Of a DNA stretch of 64,000 nucleotides, positions 28,819 through 37,563 are shown piece by piece. The notes beneath the pieces were generated by a model. The model was not told where the DNA came from. It saw only the letters and a program-made list of their open reading frames with translations, and did no database searches. The first letter of the stretch is position 1; every line of letters starts with the position of its first letter. The position numbers and the translations under genes were made by a program. Source of the stretch: OCS116 cluster bacterium AG-435-F03 (GTDB taxonomy: Bacteria > Pseudomonadota > Alphaproteobacteria > MED-G09); contig QCOV01000001.1 in assembly GCA_003212795.1 (NCBI GenBank), positions 339,321-403,320 of the forward strand, written 5' to 3'.

Positions 28819-28854
28819 ATTGTTTTACTTTTGTTCTTTTTAAAGGTCAATAAT

Positions 28855-30069
28855 TTAATTATTTAGTAAAAAAACCTTAACTTTAGAGCCTTTTCTCAGT
28901 TTTTTTTCATTTGGCTCTAATATTATTAAAGAATTTGCTTCTGAATAAGGAAGAAGTGATGCGCTATCTTGATTATTTAAAGATTTTACTATCATTTTAT
29001 TTTTCTTATGATCGAAATATAATTTTCCTCTTAAGTAATGTCTTCTTGAGCCATTCTTATTTAAGTCATTATCAAGAGTTGCTATCAAAATTGTGTCTTT
29101 ATACTTTATACCTTGGAGAGCATAAACTGCTTTCTTCAAAAATATTTCACTGCAAACTAATGCTGAAACAGGGTTTCCCGGTAGTCCGATTATTGATGTA
29201 TTCTTATTTATCCCAAACATTAGAGGTTTACCAGGTTGCATAGCTAATTTCCAAAAATCCAATGTGAAGCCTTGATTTGATAAGCTCTTCTGAATTAAGT
29301 CATACTTTCCAACGGAAGCGCCTCCAATCGTAACAAAAAGATCAAATTTTCTTCCTTTTTTTATATTTCTAATTAAGTCTTCAGAATTATCTCTAGCTAT
29401 TCCCATATCAATTGGTTCTCCGCCCCAGTTTTTTATAAGAGAGATAATAGAAGGTTTAGATGATGCAGGCTGATTAAAATTATTGGTCTTATCGCCTACT
29501 TCTATAATTTCATCACCAGTTGCTAATATTCCTACTTTAGGTTTTCTATAAACATTTATTTTTTTATGATTCATAGCGCCTAATAATGCAATATCTCTTG
29601 TGCTGATGAGCCTAGGTGCTTTTAGAGTGAATTTTTTACTAATATCATGAGATTTCTTCCTAATATAAGTTTCTTTATTTTCTTTTTTTATTAAGACCTC
29701 TTTTCCATCTTTTAGACAATTTTCTTGCATTATAACTTTATTAGCGCCATTAGGTATTGGGGCTCCGGTAAATATTCTGAAGGTTTGGTTTTTTTTAACG
29801 GCTTTGCTAATCGTATCACCAGCTTTTATTTCTCCAACTAATTCAAATTTTTTTGGTAAACTTGATAAGTCCCTCTTTCTGACTGCATATCCATCCATAG
29901 CCGATAAATCTAACTCAGGCTGATTTCTTTTTGAGTTTAAACTAGATATTAAAACTCTTCCAAAAGAGTCTTTAATATCAATTTTTTCTTTACCTTTTAA
30001 TGGTTTAACTTTTCTAAGAATTATTTTTTCAGCTTTTTCAACATCTAAAAGTTTTACTTTCTTTTCCAA
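28855..30069 (-). CDS. moeA: Molybdopterin molybdenumtransferase
   Basis: MoeA inserts molybdate into adenylylated molybdopterin. The 404-residue protein has SAMDGYAVR near residue 62, FTGAPIPNGAN near residue 103, ILATGDEI near 183, VTIGGASVGKYD near 246, QPGKPLMFG near 278, and LPGNPVSALV near 294. It overlaps the moaC stop by 16 bases. Other molybdopterin genes and the enzymes that use the cofactor are not in this window. Confidence 0.95.
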   Translation of the reverse strand: MEKKVKLLDVEKAEKIILRKVKPLKGKEKIDIKDSFGRVLISSLNSKRNQPELDLSAMDGYAVRKRDLSSLPKKFELVGEIKAGDTISKAVKKNQTFRIFTGAPIPNGANKVIMQENCLKDGKEVLIKKENKETYIRKKSHDISKKFTLKAPRLISTRDIALLGAMNHKKINVYRKPKVGILATGDEIIEVGDKTNNFNQPASSKPSIISLIKNWGGEPIDMGIARDNSEDLIRNIKKGRKFDLFVTIGGASVGKYDLIQKSLSNQGFTLDFWKLAMQPGKPLMFGINKNTSIIGLPGNPVSALVCSEIFLKKAVYALQGIKYKDTILIATLDNDLNKNGSRRHYLRGKLYFDHKKNKMIVKSLNNQDSASLLPYSEANSLIILEPNEKKLRKGSKVKVFLLNN

Positions 30070-30524
30070 TCTCCTGATTTACCTCCGCTTTTACTTATAA
30101 GCTTAACAGAATTAATTTTCGCGTGTTTATCTATGCTTTTAATCATGTCATATATGGTTAAACAAGCTATATTTACCGCTATTAAAGCTTCCATTTCTAC
30201 TCCAGTTTTACTTGATGTAGAAACTATTGCTAATACATTGATATTATTATCTTCAATATCAAAATCAATTTTTATAGCTTCAACAGGAATAGGGTGGCAA
30301 AGAGGAATTAAATCTGAAGTTTTTTTAGCAGCCATAATACCAGCTATTCTTGCGGTATTTAAAACATTTCCTTTAGAGATTTTTTCTTTTTTAATTTCAT
30401 TTATAGCTTTTTTACTCAGTATTACGGTTCCTGTTGCGGCTGCCTCTCTTTTAGATTCTTTTTTGTTATTGATAGCAACCATATTTGCTTCGCCCTTATC
30501 ATTTATATGGCTTAACTTTTTCAT
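30054..30524 (-). CDS. moaC: Cyclic pyranopterin monophosphate synthase
   Basis: MoaC completes the first step of molybdenum cofactor synthesis, giving cyclic pyranopterin monophosphate. The 156-residue protein has HINDKGEANMV at the N terminus, KKTSDLIPLCHPIPVEAI near residue 68, TGVEMEALIAVNIACLTIYDMIKS near 108, and SGGKSGDWK at the end. Length and motifs are typical. It overlaps trpC by four bases. Confidence 0.96.
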   Translation of the reverse strand: MKKLSHINDKGEANMVAINNKKESKREAAATGTVILSKKAINEIKKEKISKGNVLNTARIAGIMAAKKTSDLIPLCHPIPVEAIKIDFDIEDNNINVLAIVSTSSKTGVEMEALIAVNIACLTIYDMIKSIDKHAKINSVKLISKSGGKSGDWKRK

Positions 30525-31321
30525 GAAAATTTTCCAGTTAATAATTCTAATTCATTAATTATATTAGATGATTTCATAATACTTTCTCCAATAAGAAAAT
30601 TTTTTATATTATTTTCAAAAAGTAATTCAATGTCTTCTCTTTTAGATATTCCGGACTCGCTTATTAATGTAATTTCTTTATCGATTTTTTTGGAGAGAAT
30701 AACACTATTATTAATATCTGTTTTAAAAGTTCTTAGATCTCTATTATTAATTCCTATAATTTTTGGTTCTAAATCAAGAGTGTTATTTAATTCACTTTCA
30801 TTATTTATCTCAAAAATCACATCCATATTGATTTTTTTTGCTGTTTTATATATTTCATTGGCTTTATCCTGCTCAACCATTTTCATAATTATTAATATGC
30901 AATCAGCGCCGTAAAGTTTTGCTTCATAAACTTGATAGGGATCAATCATAAAATCTTTTCTAAGTAATGGTAGATTAACATTATCTCTTATATCTTTTAA
31001 AAACTCTAGTTTTCCTTGAAAAGATGGAAAGTCTGTCAATACAGATATACATGCTGCATTTCCAATTTCATAATCTTTAGCAATATCAATATGATTGAAA
31101 TTTTGTTTAATAATCCCTTTTGAAGGGCTTGCCTTTTTTACTTCCGCGATAATTCCTGGGAAACCTTTATCGTTTTTCTCAATAAGCTTATCTTGAAACC
31201 CCAGTGTTTTTTTATCATCTTTAATTAAATCAATTATATCATTTTGAGGAAAATTTATTTTTCTCTCTTTAACTTCATTAATTTTGTAATCTCGGATCTT
31301 ATCAAGAATATTATTTTTCAT
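30521..31321 (-). CDS. trpC: Indole-3-glycerol phosphate synthase
   Basis: TrpC closes the indole ring in tryptophan synthesis. The 266-residue TIM barrel has PGIIAEVKKASPSKGII near residue 52, LPLLRKDFMIDPYQVYEA near 110, and IGINNRDLRTF near 180. The reading frame stays open upstream to 31387, but the ATG at 31321 begins the normal family N terminus (KNNILDKIRDYK) and overlaps trpD by 11 bases, so it is taken as the start. Confidence 0.94.
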   Translation of the reverse strand: MKNNILDKIRDYKINEVKERKINFPQNDIIDLIKDDKKTLGFQDKLIEKNDKGFPGIIAEVKKASPSKGIIKQNFNHIDIAKDYEIGNAACISVLTDFPSFQGKLEFLKDIRDNVNLPLLRKDFMIDPYQVYEAKLYGADCILIIMKMVEQDKANEIYKTAKKINMDVIFEINNESELNNTLDLEPKIIGINNRDLRTFKTDINNSVILSKKIDKEITLISESGISKREDIELLFENNIKNFLIGESIMKSSNIINELELLTGKFS

Positions 31322-32327
31322 TTGAGGCCTTAACAAGTCTTTCAAGTGATGTTTTAGCATTACCATTATCAATTGAAGTATTTGCAAACTTTAATCCATG
31401 TTCAATGCTTTCTGCAATACCAGCAATATAAATTGCTGCTGCCGAGTTTATAATAACGATATCTCTAAAGGCACCTTTTTCCCCATCTAAAAGTTTTAAA
31501 ATTTTTTGTGCATTTACTTTGGGTGTATCGCCAATTAATTCATCAGGATTAGCTCTATTAATACCAAAATCTTCAGGTTTGATTGTATAGTTTGTAATTT
31601 TGTTATTCTTTAATTCAGCAATGTAAGTTTCTGAAGTAGTAGTAATTTCATCTAGTCCATCTGAGCCACAAACTAACATAACATCAGTTGAACCTAATTC
31701 TTGTAATGTTTCTATTAAAGGGTTTAACCATTTTTTATTATATACTCCTAATAATTGTTTTTTTACACTTCCTGGATTAATTAGCGGTCCTAAGAGATTA
31801 AATATTGTCCTAACCTTCAATTTTTGTCTTATAGGGCCAACATATTTCATTGCAGAATGATGGTTTGGAGCAAACATAAATCCAACATTAGATTTATTTA
31901 TACAATCCGATATTTTATTTGGTTTAATATTTATATTGATGCCTAATTCTTCTAAAACTTGAGAAGACCCTGATTTTGATGATAGGGCTCTATTCCCATG
32001 TTTTGCAACAATAGCACCTGCCCCAGCAGCAACAAATGTTACGGCTGTAGAAATATTAAATGTTCCAGAGTTATCTCCACCTGTTCCGCATGTATCTATT
32101 GCATCGACTGGCACTTCTACTTTAAAAGATTTTTCTCTTAGAACTTCAACACCACAAATAATATCATCTATGGTTATACCTTTATTATTCAATCCAATTA
32201 AAAAATCTTCTATTTCAATATCATTAGCTTTTCCATCTAAAATAAAATTATAAGCAAACTTTAAATCTTCCCTGCTTAAATATTCAGATTTTTGAATTTT
32301 AATTAAAATATCTGAGAATTCGTTCAT
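31311..32327 (-). CDS. trpD: Anthranilate phosphoribosyltransferase
   Basis: TrpD transfers phosphoribose from PRPP to anthranilate. The 338-residue protein has the PRPP-binding DTCGTGGDNSGTFNIST near residue 78, KHGNRALSSKSGS near 108, and FNLLGPLINP near 176, all typical of the family. It overlaps trpG by four bases and trpC by 11 bases in a tightly coupled operon. Confidence 0.96.
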   Translation of the reverse strand: MNEFSDILIKIQKSEYLSREDLKFAYNFILDGKANDIEIEDFLIGLNNKGITIDDIICGVEVLREKSFKVEVPVDAIDTCGTGGDNSGTFNISTAVTFVAAGAGAIVAKHGNRALSSKSGSSQVLEELGININIKPNKISDCINKSNVGFMFAPNHHSAMKYVGPIRQKLKVRTIFNLLGPLINPGSVKKQLLGVYNKKWLNPLIETLQELGSTDVMLVCGSDGLDEITTTSETYIAELKNNKITNYTIKPEDFGINRANPDELIGDTPKVNAQKILKLLDGEKGAFRDIVIINSAAAIYIAGIAESIEHGLKFANTSIDNGNAKTSLERLVKASNEK

Positions 32328-32896
32328 TTGATTAGACCTAAGAAATTATCAAGTATCTTATGACCAAATTCTGTAGCAATACTCTCTGGATGAAATTGAA
32401 TTCCTTCAATAATATTATTTTTGTGGCGGATACCCATTATTGTTCCTTGTTGAGTTCTAGCTGATACAGTAAGGTCTTTAGGAAGGGTGTCTTCTTCAAC
32501 AACCAAAGAATGATACCTTGTTGCGTTAAAGTTTTTAGGTAAATTAGTAAATATACCTTTTTCATCTGTAATGATTTCACAAATTTTACCATGAAATATA
32601 TTTTTTGCTCTAATAATACTGCCCTTAAGTGCGTATGCAATTGCTTGATGACCAAGGCAAACTCCGAGTAAAGGAATACTAGATTTAATACACTCATTAA
32701 CTAATTCAACACTTATTCCAGCTCTGCTCGGCTCTCCAGGCCCTGGAGAGATTACAAATCCTTTTGGATCTAGATCTATTAGTTCATTGATATCCGCTTT
32801 ATCATTTCTAATAACTTTAACATCCTGTCCTAAATCACCAAGGAAATGATATAAATTCCATGTAAAGCTATCATAATTATCAATTAGAATAATCAT
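32324..32896 (-). CDS. trpG: Anthranilate synthase glutamine amidotransferase subunit
   Basis: TrpG supplies ammonia from glutamine to TrpE. The 190-residue class I amidotransferase has IDNYDSFTWNL at the N terminus, ISPGPGEP near residue 50, the nucleophile in LGVCLGHQAIA near 76, and the histidine-glutamate pair in FHPESIATEFG near 168. It lies between trpE and trpD with four-base overlaps on both sides. Confidence 0.96.
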   Translation of the reverse strand: MIILIDNYDSFTWNLYHFLGDLGQDVKVIRNDKADINELIDLDPKGFVISPGPGEPSRAGISVELVNECIKSSIPLLGVCLGHQAIAYALKGSIIRAKNIFHGKICEIITDEKGIFTNLPKNFNATRYHSLVVEEDTLPKDLTVSARTQQGTIMGIRHKNNIIEGIQFHPESIATEFGHKILDNFLGLIK

Positions 32897-34380
32897 TTCT
32901 TACTCTTTTCATTAAAAACATCCCTTGCAGCTGTGAATAATGCTTGAGCTTTATTCAATGTTTCATTGAATTCATACTCTTCATCGGAGTCATAAACAAC
33001 TCCTCCTCCGGCTTGAACATACATTTTATTGTCTTTTATAATTGCTGTTCTTAGCGCGATAGCTGTGTCCATATCACCAAAGGATGAAAAATAACCTACT
33101 GCTCCAGAATATATACCTCTTTTTCTATCTTCAATTTCATTAATTATTTCCATGGCCCTAATTTTAGGAGCTCCTGTAACTGTTCCAGCCGGAAAACCTG
33201 CACATAAAGCTGTTACTCTGTCTTCTTTAGGGTTTAATTCGCCTTCAACAGTAGAGTATATATGATATAAATGTGATGTTTCCTGGATTTGAAATGACTC
33301 TCTAACATTTATTGAGCCAATTTTTGAAACTCTTCCGACATCATTCCTTCCTAGATCAAGGAGCATTAGATGTTCTGCTAATTCTTTAGGATCAGACAAT
33401 AAAGATTCCTTTATTTCATTTTCTTTTCCTTTTTCTTTAAGTCTTGTTCCTGCAATTGGTTTAATTATAACTTTATTTTTTTCAACTTTGACTAAGGTTT
33501 CAGGGCTAGATCCAACAATATAAAAGTCTCTAAACTTTATATAATACATGTAAGGAGATGGATTAATTCTTCTTAATGACTCATATAGTAAAAATGGATG
33601 TGCTTTAAATTCAACAGACAGCCTTTGACTAGGTACAACCTGAAATATATCGCCAGCTTTGATATATTCGCGAGCTTTTCTAACATTTTCAAAATATTGT
33701 TCTTTAGTAAAATTAGATCTGGACTCGCCTAAATTTTTTTGTTCTTTTTTTAATTCGATAATTTTATCAGATTGAATTTTATCTTTAATTTTATTTATTT
33801 CATCAAGAGCAAAATTATATGCATTATCTGCATCAACACCATCAACATACCAAACTGCCTTACATATAAGGATTTCTTTTAACTCTTTATCAAAGACAAC
33901 TGTTATTGAAGGGCGCAATAAAATGCTATCAGGAACATCAAACTCATCAATTTTTTCTTTAGGAAGATCTTCAATATTTGCTACAAAATCATAACCAATA
34001 TAACCAAATATACCTGATGCTATCGAAGGAATATCATCATTTTTTTTTATTAAACTACTATTAATGAAATACCTAATTGCTTCGATTGGGTTATCATTAA
34101 TAACTTCTTCAATATTATTATCTATATATATTTTGGATGTTTTATTTGTGATTTTTAAAATTTTGTCTGGTTTTATTCCAATAACAGAGTATCTTCCGCT
34201 TAAATCACCATCTTTTAATGATTCAAAAAGAAAGCTATTTTCCATATCATCAGATATCTTCATGAAGCTGTTAACTGGGTCCACAAAATCTGAACTAAAT
34301 TTTAGAATAATTAATTGAGGTTCTTTTGAATTATAATTTTTCTTAAAATTCTTATAATCAATGGAAATTTTTTTTTCCAT
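32893..34380 (-). CDS. trpE: Anthranilate synthase component I
   Basis: TrpE makes anthranilate from chorismate with ammonia from TrpG. The 495-residue protein has the chorismate-binding core with SPSPYMYYI near residue 273, GSSPETLVKV, PIAGTRLKEKG near 312, DLGRNDVGRVS near 342, and FPAGTVTGAPKIRAM near 398. No trp leader peptide or attenuator was recognised; ppiD ends three bases upstream, so the gene is probably transcribed from the ppiD promoter. Confidence 0.95.
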   Translation of the reverse strand: MEKKISIDYKNFKKNYNSKEPQLIILKFSSDFVDPVNSFMKISDDMENSFLFESLKDGDLSGRYSVIGIKPDKILKITNKTSKIYIDNNIEEVINDNPIEAIRYFINSSLIKKNDDIPSIASGIFGYIGYDFVANIEDLPKEKIDEFDVPDSILLRPSITVVFDKELKEILICKAVWYVDGVDADNAYNFALDEINKIKDKIQSDKIIELKKEQKNLGESRSNFTKEQYFENVRKAREYIKAGDIFQVVPSQRLSVEFKAHPFLLYESLRRINPSPYMYYIKFRDFYIVGSSPETLVKVEKNKVIIKPIAGTRLKEKGKENEIKESLLSDPKELAEHLMLLDLGRNDVGRVSKIGSINVRESFQIQETSHLYHIYSTVEGELNPKEDRVTALCAGFPAGTVTGAPKIRAMEIINEIEDRKRGIYSGAVGYFSSFGDMDTAIALRTAIIKDNKMYVQAGGGVVYDSDEEYEFNETLNKAQALFTAARDVFNEKSKK

Positions 34381-34383
34381 TTT

Positions 34384-36288
34384 TTAAAATGATCCTTGAG
34401 TATTTATGGTTTCAAATAAAAAATCTAATCTTTCAGGATAAATTTCACTTGATAACTCTTTTTGTAATTCCTCAGATAGAATAATTAAAAGTTCGTTTTT
34501 TAGATTATCTTCATTTCTTTGATTTAGAGCTTCAATATCAGCTTCTTTTTGCTCCTCTATTGAAATTTTTGTAACCATACCAATAATTATACTATCTCCA
34601 ATACCAACATTTGCTTTAAATGCCTTATTTACATTGGTTTTAAATATCTCTTCTATTGCAGATCTAGAAAAAACTTCATCAAAAGAATATCTACTTAGAT
34701 TATCTCTTTTTAGTATTGCAACATTAAGATTATCTGCAATCTGTTCTAAATTATTAATGTTGTTATTTATGTCATTTAAATATTGAAATGATATATCTTC
34801 TAAATCCTTCTTTTGACGTTGATTTATAATATCCAATCTAACTTCATTTTGAACGTTATCAAAATTAAGAATTGTTTCTTCATCAATATTATCTACTCTT
34901 ATGAAAACAACATTACCATTTTGGTCTTCAAGAGGGTCCATCTCAAGCCCTATATCTGAATCAAATATGGTTTCAATAATTAAATTCCTTAAAGCTAAGT
35001 CTATACCTGAATTGCTAAAATTACTTCCATTATCATTAACAGATGAATATTGAGAGAGTTTTAAATTATTTTCTAAAGCTATTTCCTCAAATGTTAAACC
35101 TGCAGCTCTTTGATCCTCGATGACATTATAAATTTCATAGATCTTATCTTGAGTTTCTTCAGATTTATAGTCTTGTTCTATTTTTTCTTTTACCTCTAAA
35201 AAAGTTTTTTTGAGGGATGACTCTATCTTTGTAACATAAATTAAAGTTGGACCAAAAGGACCTTGGACTGGACCGGCTAATATATTTTTATCTACCTCAA
35301 AAGCTTTATTAGAAATAGCCTCGTTTAGACCTTCTTCTAATGAAATTGACGATTGAAGTACATCTTCTACTGAAAGTCCTCTTGAAACTATAATATTATT
35401 TATATCAGTGTTTTCTTTGAAATTATTTAAAGCTGAATTAACTTCTTCAGACGAATTAAAGGGGATAACATAATATGTTCTTTTTTCTGGGGTTTCATAA
35501 TCGCTTAAATTATTTTCATATATTTCTTTTATAATTTCTTCCTCAACTTCAATAAGTGAACTTATCTCTGATTTTAAAAGTGTTAATAATGTAAAATCTC
35601 TTTTAGACTCTGATTTGTAATTATCTTTATTATTATTGTAATAACTAAGTAATTCTTGATTATTAATTTCGTATGGGTCTACATTTTTGGTATTTGTATT
35701 GAGTACTAAATAATCAACACTTCTATCTTCATTTTGAAATCTATGAATTAAGTTACTAAATTCTTTAGATATATTTAAATTTTCAAATAATGCTCTATAT
35801 ATTTGAGCTTGAGCAATGGAATCTCTCTCCATGCTGAAAAAAAGATCCTCAGTAATTCCATTTTGCCTTAAAACTTGATTAAATACATTTTTATCAAACT
35901 GATTAAATGCATTTCTAAAAGAACTGGTATTCTTTAATCTCTCTGTAAGAGAATTATCTGAAGGCCTTAATTTCATTTCATCTGCAGAAGAATTAAGAGT
36001 TTTTTCAACTAAAAGATTTGTTAAAATTTGAATATCTATTCCAGAATCCCTTGCCTCTTCATTAGAGACAAATCTTTCTAATTCATTCGATATTCTATTG
36101 ATTTCTCTATTGTAACGAAATAAAAATTCTTGTGAGTCTACCTCTCTATCTCCTATCCGGGCTAGAGTTCCTACATCATAATTTCTAAAAATATCTCCTA
36201 TACCCCAGACTGAAAATGCAAGAACAAGCAAAATTATTAGTGTAAGTCCAAATGGCCCAGAAGCATTTCTTCTTAATAAATCTAACAT
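34384..36288 (-). CDS. ppiD: Periplasmic folding chaperone PpiD (SurA N-terminal/PPIase type)
   Basis: PpiD is an inner-membrane-anchored chaperone near the Sec exit site. The 634-residue protein begins with LLRRNASGPFG, a single membrane helix (about 15-32) and a SurA-like N-terminal domain, followed by a parvulin-like region near residues 225-370 and helical segments. Catalytic PPIase residues are not clearly recognisable, so chaperone activity is more likely than isomerase activity. It heads the ppiD-trpE-trpG-trpD-trpC-moaC-moeA operon, an order seen in other Alphaproteobacteria. Confidence 0.88.
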   Translation of the reverse strand: MLDLLRRNASGPFGLTLIILLVLAFSVWGIGDIFRNYDVGTLARIGDREVDSQEFLFRYNREINRISNELERFVSNEEARDSGIDIQILTNLLVEKTLNSSADEMKLRPSDNSLTERLKNTSSFRNAFNQFDKNVFNQVLRQNGITEDLFFSMERDSIAQAQIYRALFENLNISKEFSNLIHRFQNEDRSVDYLVLNTNTKNVDPYEINNQELLSYYNNNKDNYKSESKRDFTLLTLLKSEISSLIEVEEEIIKEIYENNLSDYETPEKRTYYVIPFNSSEEVNSALNNFKENTDINNIIVSRGLSVEDVLQSSISLEEGLNEAISNKAFEVDKNILAGPVQGPFGPTLIYVTKIESSLKKTFLEVKEKIEQDYKSEETQDKIYEIYNVIEDQRAAGLTFEEIALENNLKLSQYSSVNDNGSNFSNSGIDLALRNLIIETIFDSDIGLEMDPLEDQNGNVVFIRVDNIDEETILNFDNVQNEVRLDIINQRQKKDLEDISFQYLNDINNNINNLEQIADNLNVAILKRDNLSRYSFDEVFSRSAIEEIFKTNVNKAFKANVGIGDSIIIGMVTKISIEEQKEADIEALNQRNEDNLKNELLIILSEELQKELSSEIYPERLDFLFETINTQGSF

Positions 36289-36342
36289 AAATCTTTACCT
36301 TCAGTTATTTGTAAAACTAATTTTTGCTTAATGTATCTTCTG

Positions 36343-36372
36343 TTAACAAAAACGCAAGAAATAGCTTATATT
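36343..36372 (+). promoter_or_regulatory. Candidate sigma-70 promoter for tpiA
   Basis: TTAACA (36343-36348) and TATATT (36367-36372) are separated by 18 bases in the 112-base gap between the divergent ppiD and tpiA genes. The predicted transcript would start about 20 bases before the tpiA ATG. In AT-rich DNA such matches arise by chance, so this is tentative. Confidence 0.4.
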
Positions 36373-36400
36373 ATAATTAAATAATGTAGGATAAATAATA

Positions 36401-37153
36401 ATGTCAAAAAAATTACTAATAGCAGGAAATTGGAAACTAAATGGTGAAAAAAAAGATATTTCTTTCATTAAAAATTTATTGAAATTTCATTCAAAAAAAT
36501 TAACTAAGAAAGTTGATATCCTTATTTGTCCACCATTTACATTGATTGATAAATTTTGCCAACTTACTCAAAGATCTAATATTGAAATTGGTGGGCAAGA
36601 TTGTAGTGAAAATGAAACCGGTGCTTATACCGGAGAAGTTTCTGCAAATATGTTAAATGATTTAAATGCCACTTATTGCATTGTTGGTCATTCAGAAAGA
36701 AGATTGTACCATAATGAGAACAATAATCTTTTAAACAAAAAAATATTAAATATTCAAAAAAATAACATTAAGGCAATTTTATGTATTGGCGAAAGCTTAT
36801 CAGACAGAAAACAATCAAAAACATTAAGAGTTTTAGGAAATCAATTAAAAGGGGCTTTAAAAAATAACATTAATCCAAATCTATTAGAAATTGCTTATGA
36901 ACCAATTTGGGCTATTGGAACTGGTTTGGTACCAGAATACTCTGATATTGAAGAAGTACATGATTATATTTCTAAGAAACTTGAAGACTTCTATGGAAAA
37001 AGATCAAAAAAAATTAGAATTCTATATGGAGGTTCAGTTAACGCAAAAAATGTTTTTTCAATATTATCTTTAAATAATGTTAACGGAGCATTGATCGGTG
37101 GAGCTAGCTTGAAAATAAAAGATATGAAATCAATTCTTAAGCAATTCATTTAA
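36401..37153 (+). CDS. tpiA: Triosephosphate isomerase
   Basis: TpiA interconverts dihydroxyacetone phosphate and glyceraldehyde 3-phosphate. The 250-residue protein has the catalytic lysine in GNWKLNG at the N terminus, the histidine in IVGHSERR near residue 95, the glutamate in AYEPIWAIGTG near 166, and phosphate-binding YGGSVNAKN near 208. It is followed by secG and pyrG in the common alphaproteobacterial order. Confidence 0.97.
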   Translation: MSKKLLIAGNWKLNGEKKDISFIKNLLKFHSKKLTKKVDILICPPFTLIDKFCQLTQRSNIEIGGQDCSENETGAYTGEVSANMLNDLNATYCIVGHSERRLYHNENNNLLNKKILNIQKNNIKAILCIGESLSDRKQSKTLRVLGNQLKGALKNNINPNLLEIAYEPIWAIGTGLVPEYSDIEEVHDYISKKLEDFYGKRSKKIRILYGGSVNAKNVFSILSLNNVNGALIGGASLKIKDMKSILKQFI

Positions 37154-37196
37154 TGATTTGAAATATTTTTAATCATCGTTTAAAAGCATACATATT

Positions 37197-37514
37197 ATGT
37201 TGAGTTTTATTTTAGTTATTCATCTTATTATCGCTATTGTTTTGATAGTTCTAGTGCTTTTGCAGAGATCTGAGGGCGGTGGTCTTGGAATAGGTGGTTC
37301 AGGAGACTTTATGTCTGGTAGAGCTGCTGGAAATGTCTTGTCAAGATTAACTGCCATATTTGCTACTATTTTCTTTATCACTAGTCTCTCCCTTGCCTTA
37401 TTATCAAGTTCAAATCAAAACTCATCAATTGTTGATAATATCGCCTCCGATAATCTTCCTCAAATTGATCTAGATTTAGATGAAGATACCAATGAATTAC
37501 CTGATCTAAATTAA
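37197..37514 (+). CDS. secG: Protein translocase subunit SecG
   Basis: SecG is the small non-essential subunit of the SecYEG channel. The 105-residue protein has two membrane helices (about 2-20 and 55-72) with the family loop QRSEGGGLGIGG and GRAAGNVLSRLTAIFA between them, and an acidic C-terminal tail. The position between tpiA and pyrG supports the call. Confidence 0.93.
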   Translation: MLSFILVIHLIIAIVLIVLVLLQRSEGGGLGIGGSGDFMSGRAAGNVLSRLTAIFATIFFITSLSLALLSSSNQNSSIVDNIASDNLPQIDLDLDEDTNELPDLN

Positions 37515-37527
37515 TCTATCTTTATCT

Positions 37528-37555
37528 TTGTAATTTCTTTTCTATTTGTTATAAT
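37528..37555 (+). promoter_or_regulatory. Candidate promoter for pyrG, possibly giving a leaderless mRNA
   Basis: TTGTAA (37528-37533) and a perfect TATAAT (37550-37555) are 16 bases apart. The pyrG ATG begins at 37564, only nine bases after the -10 element, where transcription would be expected to begin. No Shine-Dalgarno sequence is visible between them. Confidence 0.45.
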
Positions 37556-37563
37556 TAACTTCC

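Noticed and set aside
30133-30558. Open frame of 141 codons on the plus strand over moaC
   Set aside because: It is antisense to an intact, highly conserved moaC, has no family resemblance, and its hydrophobic translation is what the complement of charged AT-rich codons produces.
31322-31387. Longer trpC beginning at 31387
   Set aside because: The extra 22 residues lie inside trpD and match nothing in the TrpC family, while the ATG at 31321 gives the usual N terminus and a typical operon overlap.
34381-34383. trp attenuator or leader peptide before trpE
   Set aside because: ppiD ends three bases before trpE, so there is no room for a leader; tandem Trp codons or an attenuator hairpin were not seen.
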